The translations under genes were made by a program, and so were the position numbers. Below, one piece after another: positions 7,959 to 14,453 of a stretch of 43,599 nt of DNA. Within the stretch, counting starts at the first letter, position 1; every line of letters begins with the position of its first letter. The notes below the pieces were generated by a model that did not search any database, was not told the origin of the DNA, and worked only from the letters and a program-made list of their open reading frames with translations. Source of the DNA: a virus; the IMG/VR virus record IMGVR_UViG_3300027806_000064, positions 1 through 43,599 of that record; one strand, given 5' to 3'.

Positions 7959-8942
7959 ATGCTCGAAGCTGGCGGCGCAAGTGCGCAGCTAACGCGCGAC
8001 ACGGGAACCCCCAACGCAGTCCAAGGGCAACAAGCCTTTGGTTCTGCGTTGCAGGGGGCAAACCTGCTTGTAGGTTTGCCGACGACCGTCGTTGTGCAGG
8101 CTGGAAACGAGGCAGCGCAGTTCAATCAAACGATAGCGGGCACATCGCTATCGCCGAACGCGCTCGCGCACGCGCAAGTCTTCGCGGCGACGACGGCAAG
8201 TGGAAGTCGGAATGTCGATCCGAATGCGCTAAGCCACGCGCACACCCTAGCAGCATCGAGTGTCGGCGCATCGGGGGCACTGTCTACTGCGTCGCTCGCG
8301 CATGTGCAAACGCTGTCGGTCCCGAGCGCAAGCAGCCAACAAGTCGTCGCCTCAAACACGCTCACGCACACGCACACCATCGCTGTTCCTGCGGTAAACA
8401 CCGGGCGGTCGCTGGTGTCCGATACCCTGACGCACGCGCACACGATCGAGTTGCCGAGTTTTACCGCTGCTCAGCAGATCGCAGCAGCGAGCCTCGGGCA
8501 CAGCCACGAGATCGCGCAACCGGCCGTCAACACGCCGCGCACCCTAGCCCCTGCGAGCGTGGCGCACGCGCATATCCAAGAGATTCCGCTGCTACCGCAA
8601 GGCTGGCCGGTTTCGCCAGTGTCAGTGACGCACGGCCAGAGTTTCGACGCGGCTGCACTGGTTTACAAGCTGACTATTGATCCTGACGCGATCTATCACG
8701 AGCAGTTGATCGGCCTTCCAAATCTGACTCGCGGCTCGACGCTCGGGCTCACGCCTGAACAGGTTTGGGAGTACGAGATCGTGCCGGGCGTCAGCGCAGC
8801 GAAAATGTTGCGCGAGCTTTGGCTCATGCACGGCCTGGACAGCAACAACCCGCTGCACGTTGCACAAACGAGCCGTCAGGTTGCCGACATTGCACAGACG
8901 ATCAGTGAGCAATCTGGCACTGTGACTATCACGAGGCAGTGA
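7959..8942 (+). CDS. Fibre-like protein with nine 22-residue Hx[HQ] repeats
   Basis: A 327-aa protein. His occurs at residues 71, 93, 115, 137, 159, 181, 203, 225 and 247, exactly every 22 residues. Each is followed two residues later by His (five copies) or Gln (four copies) within a pattern L-[ST/A]-H-x-[HQ]-T-[IL]. In known trimeric phage fibres such as the T4 long tail fibre tip, HxH motifs from three chains coordinate metal ions along the axis, so a metal-stapled trimeric beta fibre is a reasonable inference. The last about 60 residues (from QVWEYEI to TITRQ) resemble a helical end module found in other phage structural proteins. The stop overlaps the next start (TGATG). Confidence 0.85.
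   Translation: MLEAGGASAQLTRDTGTPNAVQGQQAFGSALQGANLLVGLPTTVVVQAGNEAAQFNQTIAGTSLSPNALAHAQVFAATTASGSRNVDPNALSHAHTLAASSVGASGALSTASLAHVQTLSVPSASSQQVVASNTLTHTHTIAVPAVNTGRSLVSDTLTHAHTIELPSFTAAQQIAAASLGHSHEIAQPAVNTPRTLAPASVAHAHIQEIPLLPQGWPVSPVSVTHGQSFDAAALVYKLTIDPDAIYHEQLIGLPNLTRGSTLGLTPEQVWEYEIVPGVSAAKMLRELWLMHGLDSNNPLHVAQTSRQVADIAQTISEQSGTVTITRQ
8157..8705 (+). repeat. Coding tandem repeat, 66-bp period
   Basis: Nine in-frame units of 66 bp encode the 22-residue Hx[HQ] repeats. The units are diverged at DNA level but stay in perfect phase with no indels, which argues that the repeat length is under structural selection. Confidence 0.85.
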
Positions 8943-9142
8943 TGTTGAACTCGCGCGCTATCGCTGTGCAAGGCGTGGGTTTCGGCCCACGTCTGCTTGC
9001 GGTTCAGGGGTTCTCCGCTATTCGGGCAGTGGAGCCGCCAGTTGACATCGTTCCCTACAGCAGCGGTCGGTTGGTGCGACCGGACGCGAAGCGTAAGCGC
9101 CGCGATCAAGACGATGATGTGCTGCTGTTCATGCTGCATTAA
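8942..9142 (+). CDS. Small protein coupled to the repeat-fibre gene (66 aa)
   Basis: The ATG at 8942 shares one base with the upstream stop. The 66-aa product starts MLNSRAIAVQGVGFG and has two related units, IAVQGVGFG and LLAVQGFSAI, then a Pro/Tyr segment and a basic cluster (DAKRKRRDQDDD) ending in hydrophobic LLFMLH. I cannot name it. The AVQG doublet may be a short beta hairpin that caps or docks the adjacent fibre protein, and tight coupling supports partnership, but this is inference. Confidence 0.68.
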   Translation: MLNSRAIAVQGVGFGPRLLAVQGFSAIRAVEPPVDIVPYSSGRLVRPDAKRKRRDQDDDVLLFMLH

Positions 9143-9186
9143 CGAAATCGGAACGTACAGGCGCTCGCGCCTTTCGCGGCAATAAT
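9142..9186 (+). promoter_or_regulatory. Promoter-like element, copy 2 (before holin-like gene)
   Basis: ACGAAATCGGAACGTACA at 9142-9159 and AATAAT at 9181-9186, 19 nt before the ATG at 9206. Between them lies a perfect short palindrome, AGGCGC-TC-GCGCCT (9159-9172), that could be an operator or a small hairpin. Confidence 0.45.
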
Positions 9187-9205
9187 TGCAGAATGCGGTC
9201 ACGAT

Positions 9206-9406
9206 ATGAAAGATGAAGCAATGACTCACGACGACAAGGTTGCATGGTTGAAACTGATCGGCGTATGGATTGCGGCGCTCGGCTCGTTTATCACCTTGCA
9301 GCACCTTCTTATGTTTGCAACTCTGATTTACACGCTGCTGCAGGTGTACGTCCTTGTGCGCGACAAGATCATCAAGAAGCGTGAAAACAAAGAGCAGCGG
9401 GAATAA
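9206..9406 (+). CDS. Small membrane protein, holin-like
   Basis: A 66-aa protein with hydrophobic residues from about 18 to 52 (IGVWIAALGSF then LLMFATLIYTLLQVYVLV), enough for two close membrane segments, and a strongly basic tail (RDKIIKKRENKEQRE). Size, topology and tail fit small class II holins. It is remote from the lysozyme gene, which has its own holin neighbour (27242), so it may be a second holin, an antiholin or a small membrane protein of other purpose. No clear ribosome site precedes the ATG; an internal ATG at 9221 is an alternative start. Confidence 0.68.
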   Translation: MKDEAMTHDDKVAWLKLIGVWIAALGSFITLQHLLMFATLIYTLLQVYVLVRDKIIKKRENKEQRE

Positions 9407-9412
9407 CTGCAT

Positions 9413-9455
9413 ACGAAATTCGACCGGACACTAAACCGCAACACTATCCGATAAG
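9413..9455 (+). promoter_or_regulatory. Promoter-like element, copy 3 (before protease)
   Basis: ACGAAATTCGACCGGACA at 9413-9430 and GATAAG at 9450-9455. The ATG of the protease follows only 10 nt later without a visible Shine-Dalgarno, so the transcript may have a very short leader. Confidence 0.5.
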
Positions 9456-9465
9456 ATTCCACGCT

Positions 9466-10455
9466 ATGAAAACTTGGTTCACTATCAAAGCGCTTGCCGA
9501 TGACTCGGCCGAAATCTCGATTTTTGATGAAATCGGGTTTTGGGGCGTCACCGCCAAAGACTTTATCAACGAGTTCCGCAAGGTGAGTGCGCAGAAGGTC
9601 ACTGTGCTCATCAACTCGCCTGGCGGATCGGTATTCGACGGCCTGGCGATTTACAACGTGCTGCGGCAAAGCAAGGCTGACATCACGGTGCGCGTCATGG
9701 GTGTGGCTGCGAGCGCAGCTTCGTTCATCGCAATGGCCGGCAAGAAGATCGTCATGCCGAAAAACTCGTTTATGATGGTTCACAACCCGATGGGTGTTGC
9801 CATCGGAAATGCTGACGAGATGCGCGAGTGGGCCGATACCCTCGACAAGATCGCAGCATCGCTGGTTGGCATTTACACGGCGCGCACCGGCAAGAGTGAA
9901 GACGAGATCAAGGCACTGCTTGACGCCGAGACGTGGATGACGGCGGATGAAGCGGTCGAACTCGGTTTTGCCGATGAGGTTGAGCCCGAGATGCGGATGA
10001 CCGCGCTGTTCGAGACTGAGCGTCTGCCCGAGAACATCCGTGCTGCGTTCGTACCGGCCGAGCCTGCGTCGCAGTCTGTGCAAGAGCCTTCGGCCACGCT
10101 CGCCGAGCAGATCGAAGTGCTTGCCAAAGCCGCAGGCTTTTCCGACTACGCACCAGTCTTCGCGGTGAACGCTGTCAGCATCGAGGACGCAAAGAAGTCC
10201 ATTGATGCGGCGCGCGAGATTCGCTCGCTGTGCTGCGTCGCCAAGATGGCAGACAAAGCCGATGGTTTCATCCGTGCGCGCAAGTCTGTCAACGATGTGC
10301 GCGAATCGTTGCTGACTGCGATGGCCGAGCGCGACGAGAACACGCACACCGATACTGCTGCACGCAACCCGTCTTCGCCCGCACCAATAACGCAGCCTGC
10401 GGCGCTGAATGTCACCGACGTTTGGGCTGCGCGTCGCAAACTCAAAGGCAATTAG
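9466..10455 (+). CDS. ClpP-type prohead protease
   Basis: Serine protease that processes the prohead. Residues 1-190 match the ClpP/S14 fold: INSPGGSVFDGLAIYN (about 50-64), the nucleophile loop GVAASAAS (Ser83 as the probable nucleophile), and the His loop MMVHNP (His106), followed by ETWMTADEAVELGFAD. The remaining about 140 residues are Ala/Glu-rich and helical, possibly a scaffold-like extension, since no separate scaffold gene is visible between it and the decoration protein. In lambda order it corresponds to gene C. Confidence 0.95.
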   Translation: MKTWFTIKALADDSAEISIFDEIGFWGVTAKDFINEFRKVSAQKVTVLINSPGGSVFDGLAIYNVLRQSKADITVRVMGVAASAASFIAMAGKKIVMPKNSFMMVHNPMGVAIGNADEMREWADTLDKIAASLVGIYTARTGKSEDEIKALLDAETWMTADEAVELGFADEVEPEMRMTALFETERLPENIRAAFVPAEPASQSVQEPSATLAEQIEVLAKAAGFSDYAPVFAVNAVSIEDAKKSIDAAREIRSLCCVAKMADKADGFIRARKSVNDVRESLLTAMAERDENTHTDTAARNPSSPAPITQPAALNVTDVWAARRKLKGN

Positions 10456-10466
10456 GAGATTAGGTC

Positions 10467-10814
10467 ATGTCCACTCGGTTTGAAGGCAAATACGCTGCGG
10501 AATTTCTGCTGTCGGAAGGTAACGGTTCAATTAGCCGCGAGCAAGTTGTAATCGCTGCCGCTGCTCCTGCGATGGTCGCTGGCACGGTGCTTGGGCGTAT
10601 CACTGCCAGCGGGAAATTCACTGCGTACAACAACGCAAACTCAGACGGCACTCAGACTGCGGTCGGTGTGCTCTACGAGGCTGTTCCCGATTCAACGTCC
10701 GATCAGAAAGCGGTTGCCATCGTGCGCTATGCCGAAGTGCAGCAGCTTGAGTTGACCGGCTACGACGCCGCAGCCAAGCCGGAACTTGAAGCCCTCGGCA
10801 TCATCGTTCGCTAA
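10467..10814 (+). CDS. Head decoration protein, lambda gpD-like
   Basis: A 115-aa protein that, by family, trimerises on the expanded capsid and stabilises it. It shows the typical start with a flexible N-terminus, SREQVVIAAAAPAMVAGTVLGRIT, then AVGVLYEAV and a C-terminal AVAIVRYAEV with a final ALGIIVR strand. Length and position directly before the major capsid gene match lambda D. Confidence 0.93.
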   Translation: MSTRFEGKYAAEFLLSEGNGSISREQVVIAAAAPAMVAGTVLGRITASGKFTAYNNANSDGTQTAVGVLYEAVPDSTSDQKAVAIVRYAEVQQLELTGYDAAAKPELEALGIIVR

Positions 10815-10843
10815 TCACCGACACAGGACTAGGAGTAAAGGAC

Positions 10844-11860
10844 ATGCCTACTCTCGACATCTTCACCAACGACGCCTTTAGTCTGCAGTCGATGACCAGG
10901 GCGATCAACGAGTCGCCGTATCAGCCGATGCTGATCGGCTCGCTCGGCCTTTTCAGCGAAGAAGGGATCACCACGACCAGTCTGTCGATCGAGATGAAGG
11001 GTACGACCCTGACCCTGATCCCGGCTGCCGCTCGCGGTGCTCCCGGTCGCGTTGAGCGCAACGACAAGGCTCGCCTGATCCCGATCAACACTGTGCATCT
11101 GCCGCAGCGCACCTCGGTGATCGCCGACGAAGTGCAGAACTTGCGTGCTTTCGGCACCGAGAACGAAACCGAGACGGTGCAGAACCTTGTGAACCGCAAA
11201 CTCGGCAAGCTGCGTCGCAACCTAGACGTTACGATTGAGTGGCAGCGCATTGGCGCCCTCAAGGGTCAAGTGCTTGACGCGGACGGCGCGGTGCTGCTGG
11301 ATATGTTCAGCACGTTCAACGTGACGCAGCAGATCCGGCAAATGCTTCTCGGGACCGACTCGACCAAGGTCAAGAGCCTGATCGTGCAAGCGCAGCGTCA
11401 GTCCGAGGATGCGCTTGGTGGCGTGATGCACCGCGGTTTCGTCGCGCTGTGCGGCAAGAACTTCTTCGACTCCCTAGTCGGTCATCCGGCAGTCGAGAAG
11501 GCTTACGACCGCTGGCTCGATGGCGCCTTCCTGCGCGACATCCAGCGTTCGCAGGAAGGCGGCTCGCCCGGCTTCCAGTTCTGCGGCGTGTCCTGGCACG
11601 AGTACAGGGGCCAGGTCTCGGGGCAGAACTTCGTCGGCGACGATGACGCTTTTCTGATCCCGCAGGGAGTACCGGATATGTTCGTGACGAACTACGCGCC
11701 GGCCGACTACATGGAGACGGTCAACACCATCGGCCTGCCGTACTACGCCAAGCAGGAAATGATGCGGATGAACAAGGGCGTCGAGATCGAAGCGCAGTCC
11801 AACCCGATCTCGATCTGCACTCGTCCGAACGCCATCGTGCGCCTGCTGCGCAACACCTAA
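10844..11860 (+). CDS. Major capsid protein, lambda gpE family
   Basis: A 338-aa shell-forming protein of HK97 fold. Diagnostic segments include DIFTNDAFSLQSMTRAIN near the N-terminus, FSEEGITTTSLSIE, LIPAAARGAPG, RTSVIADEVQNLRAFG and the C-terminal KGVEIEAQSNPI. The ribosome site is good (aggagtaaaggac). Together with the upstream protease and decoration genes it completes a lambda-type C-D-E block. Confidence 0.97.
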   Translation: MPTLDIFTNDAFSLQSMTRAINESPYQPMLIGSLGLFSEEGITTTSLSIEMKGTTLTLIPAAARGAPGRVERNDKARLIPINTVHLPQRTSVIADEVQNLRAFGTENETETVQNLVNRKLGKLRRNLDVTIEWQRIGALKGQVLDADGAVLLDMFSTFNVTQQIRQMLLGTDSTKVKSLIVQAQRQSEDALGGVMHRGFVALCGKNFFDSLVGHPAVEKAYDRWLDGAFLRDIQRSQEGGSPGFQFCGVSWHEYRGQVSGQNFVGDDDAFLIPQGVPDMFVTNYAPADYMETVNTIGLPYYAKQEMMRMNKGVEIEAQSNPISICTRPNAIVRLLRNT

Positions 11861-11862
11861 CC

Positions 11863-12147
11863 GTGGTGAACCCGATCCTGAGTCGGGCCGCAGAACGCAT
11901 CCTCGCTCGCATGGGCGAGGATGCGTTTTTGCGTGGCACCCTCGAAACGATTGTCAACATCCAGCAGGATGTCGAGATGACCGACGCCGAGGGCAACGTG
12001 GCCTACATCCGCCACCTTGCGCGCATACCGTCTAAGCACGCGCCGCAAAAGGGCGACACGCTGGCCGTTGGCGCCGACAACTACGTGCTCGATGCGCGAG
12101 TTGACGACGACGGCTATTTCGCCAGGTACGTTCTGCGCAAGGTCTGA
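11863..12147 (+). CDS. Head-tail connector, lambda FII-like
   Basis: A 94-aa protein, GTG start. The C-terminal half (KGDTLAVGADNYVLDARVDDDGYFARYVL) aligns in pattern with the beta-barrel of lambda FII, where RRGDTLTIG...F.VD...DDGG.. occurs. FII completes the connector to accept the tail. The gene starts 3 nt after the capsid stop, and its neighbours are the Z- and U-like genes, as in lambda. Confidence 0.75.
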   Translation: MVNPILSRAAERILARMGEDAFLRGTLETIVNIQQDVEMTDAEGNVAYIRHLARIPSKHAPQKGDTLAVGADNYVLDARVDDDGYFARYVLRKV

Positions 12148-12149
12148 TC

Positions 12150-12914
12150 GTGGCGTTTGCAGTCGTCATCAACACCCTGGACGTGGGGCGCGTAGCACAG
12201 CGACTCGGACAAATCAACGCTGCTGACATCAACCGCGTCTCGCTGAGAGCCGTCAACCTCGTCAGCGAGCGGGCGTACAAGGACTCGCTGACGCGCATGA
12301 CCAAGCGCATCAACTGGTCCCGCGCGTACCTTGAAGAACGGATGCAGTTCATTGCTGCCAACGACGAGCGCAAACCGCAGGCGAAGATCGTTGCGTTCCG
12401 CGGCGGATCGGGCAGCAAGAAGTCAGCACTGCGGCCGTCGAACATTCGCCAGTTCGCGCCGCGGCAGGTTTCGGTGCCGGTGCGCTTCGACAACAGTCTA
12501 GCCAAAGGCCCGACCTGGATTACCAAGGACGGGCGTCGCGCCGCGCAAATGCTGCGCAACCCTCGCCGCAAAGACAAGCGCCTTCCATTCATTCTGCGCA
12601 CGGGCTCAACCTTCCGCGAAATCCCGGTCGGCAAGAAGCAGGCAGGCATTAGTTTCGAGTTCATCAAGGGCCGCCGCGTCGTGATCCCGTATGCCTTCTT
12701 TGGCGATACGAAGAAGGCTCCAGGTGTTCTTGTCATGCAGCGCGAAAATACCGACCGCAAAGGCAAAGGAAAAATGAAGGCAATGTACCGCCTTCAAGCA
12801 TGGTCGGTGTTTCGGAAAACCGCCGCCGTCATCCTGCCGATGGTTCGGCGCGACTTGGAGCAGACGGTCGGCGACAACGTTGTTCGTGAAATCAATAAAA
12901 GGCTCACCGTATGA
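12150..12914 (+). CDS. Tail completion protein, lambda gpZ-like
   Basis: A 254-aa basic protein, GTG start 3 nt after the preceding stop. Segments such as VSLRAVNLVSERAYKDSLTRMTKRINW, YLEERMQF and a long basic middle (RNPRRKDKRLPFILRTGS) match minor tail protein Z, which acts at the head-proximal end of the tail. The stop overlaps the next start by 4 nt (ATGA), as expected for co-translated Z-U pairs. Confidence 0.85.
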   Translation: MAFAVVINTLDVGRVAQRLGQINAADINRVSLRAVNLVSERAYKDSLTRMTKRINWSRAYLEERMQFIAANDERKPQAKIVAFRGGSGSKKSALRPSNIRQFAPRQVSVPVRFDNSLAKGPTWITKDGRRAAQMLRNPRRKDKRLPFILRTGSTFREIPVGKKQAGISFEFIKGRRVVIPYAFFGDTKKAPGVLVMQRENTDRKGKGKMKAMYRLQAWSVFRKTAAVILPMVRRDLEQTVGDNVVREINKRLTV

Positions 12915-13357
12915 GCAAAGCCAGCATGCTCGCGCAGAAAGTGTCGGATCGAGTCGGCACGATCTCCATCGCCAACGGATACAACACCGACATCGGTCTG
13001 CGCGTGTTCCGTGGTCGGATCAACTTGGTGCCGGAAGAACTGCCGTGCATCGTCATCGTTGAAGGCGAGGATGACGTGCAGGCCACCAAGGGCACCGAGG
13101 CGAAAGTGCGCCAGGCATATCAAATCGAGGGGCATGACGAGTGTGATCCCATGAACCCGAACGACAAGGCGCACTTGATCCTTGCCGACTTGAAGAAGGC
13201 GATCTTTGGTGTTGACCCTTCATTCGACGGCGCGGTGCGCCCAAGCGAGCTTGAGTACGCTGGTCGTCAGATCGGCGTGCGCGAGGACGGCACGGCGTTT
13301 GTGTCGGGATCAATTGCCATTCGCATCACCTTTGTCGAGAACCTAGCCGAGCCGTAA
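12911..13357 (+). CDS. Tail terminator, lambda gpU-like
   Basis: A 148-aa protein. It has the alternating strand/helix layout of gpU (N-terminal helix, RVFRGRINLVPEELPCIVIVEGEDD, AKVRQAYQIEGHDECDPMNPNDKAH, a C-terminal SIAIRITFVEN strand), which forms the ring that stops tail-tube polymerisation and docks to the head. Start overlaps the Z-like stop. Position before the tail-tube gene agrees with lambda order. Confidence 0.85.
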   Translation: MSKASMLAQKVSDRVGTISIANGYNTDIGLRVFRGRINLVPEELPCIVIVEGEDDVQATKGTEAKVRQAYQIEGHDECDPMNPNDKAHLILADLKKAIFGVDPSFDGAVRPSELEYAGRQIGVREDGTAFVSGSIAIRITFVENLAEP

Positions 13358-13400
13358 CGAAATTGGACCGGACAGCGTTTTACTCGCGTCACCCTTAAAC
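13357..13400 (+). promoter_or_regulatory. Promoter-like element, copy 4 (before tail tube)
   Basis: ACGAAATTGGACCGGACA at 13357-13374 differs from copy 3 in one position of 18. A TTAAAC hexamer follows at 13395-13400. The tail-tube ATG at 13426 is preceded by a good ribosome site (tggagaacc). Confidence 0.5.
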
Positions 13401-13425
13401 TCATTCCTGTTTTTGGAGAACCACT

Positions 13426-14376
13426 ATGACATCTCGCGCATTCCTGGGCGCTGGCGATCTCTACATCGCGCGCTTCGTCAACGGCGTCTTCGAGGACTAC
13501 AGCGGTCCTTACGAGTGCGACCAGTTTGAGATCAAACCGAACGTTGACCTCAAGGAAAAGACTTCTCGCGGCCGCAACACCTACGGCCAGGTGATCGAGT
13601 CGGTGGCTGTGCCGCAGCCGGCCGACCTGACCATCGCGCTGTCCGAGGTCAACAAAGAGTCGCTGGCGATTGCGCTGCTTGGCACGACCGCGGCTCTGAG
13701 CCAGACTGCCGGCACGCTGACCAACGAGCGCATCCGCGTCAAGGTGGACAAGTGGGTGGCGCTGTCGCGCGCAAACCTGACCGGCGCGATCACCGTGGCC
13801 GGCGACGCGGCCAGCGTGACGGGCGCGATCAGCGGCACGACCCTGACCGTCTCGGCTTTGTCCTCGGGCTCGCTGCATGTTGGTCAGACGATCACCGGCG
13901 CGGGTGTGACCGCTGGCACCACGATCACGGCGCTTGGCACCGGCACGGGCGGCACGGGCACTTACACCGTGAGCGCGTCGCAGACCGTTGCGAGCACGTC
14001 GATCACGGCGTCTGGTCCGAACTACGTCGAGGGCGTGGACTACCTGCTGAACAAGCAACTCGGTTGGGTCAAGGAACTGGCCGGTGGCGCCATTGCCAAC
14101 GACCAGTTCGTGCGCGTGAGCGGTGCGTTCAGCGCGATCACCGGCACCGAAGTGCGAGGCATCACCGACGCGCAACTGCGCGCCCGGTTCCGCCTAGACG
14201 GCAAGAACTTCGCCGACAACCAGCCGGTGATCGTGACGGTGTTCGAGGCGGTTATCGCCGCTGACTCGGCGTTCAACTTCCTGGCCGACGACTTCGCGTC
14301 GATCACCCTGCCGGGCCGCATGAAGACGCCGGTCGGCTTCAACGAGCCGTTCACCGTGCATCTGCGCGACGCCTAA
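13426..14376 (+). CDS. Major tail tube protein with inserted beta domain
   Basis: A 316-aa subunit of the tail tube. Residues 1-118 and 198-316 match tube proteins of this phage group ([32 protein letters not shown] ... [18 protein letters not shown]). Between them lies an insert of about 78 residues (about 120-197), rich in Gly/Thr, with [20 protein letters not shown] and [13 protein letters not shown]. This sequence type is common as a mobile beta domain in phage fibres and surface-exposed virion proteins. The insert probably projects from the tube and may bind surfaces; that is inference. A strong terminator follows. Confidence 0.92.
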   Translation: MTSRAFLGAGDLYIARFVNGVFEDYSGPYECDQFEIKPNVDLKEKTSRGRNTYGQVIESVAVPQPADLTIALSEVNKESLAIALLGTTAALSQTAGTLTNERIRVKVDKWVALSRANLTGAITVAGDAASVTGAISGTTLTVSALSSGSLHVGQTITGAGVTAGTTITALGTGTGGTGTYTVSASQTVASTSITASGPNYVEGVDYLLNKQLGWVKELAGGAIANDQFVRVSGAFSAITGTEVRGITDAQLRARFRLDGKNFADNQPVIVTVFEAVIAADSAFNFLADDFASITLPGRMKTPVGFNEPFTVHLRDA

Positions 14377-14400
14377 TCATCGGTTGACGGGGGCCGGCTC

Positions 14401-14441
14401 GGGGCGTCGGGGTTAAAACCCTGACGCCCCGTTTTTATTTT
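14401..14441 (+). terminator. Rho-independent terminator after the tail tube gene
   Basis: A 12-bp stem, ggggcgtcgggg (14401-14412) with ccctgacgcccc (14419-14430), one G-T pair, a 6-nt loop TTAAAA, then GTTTTTATTTT. It lies between the tail-tube stop and the tape-measure start and should reduce transcription into the tape measure relative to the abundant tube protein. Confidence 0.9.
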
Positions 14442-14453
14442 GGTGAATGAGCG

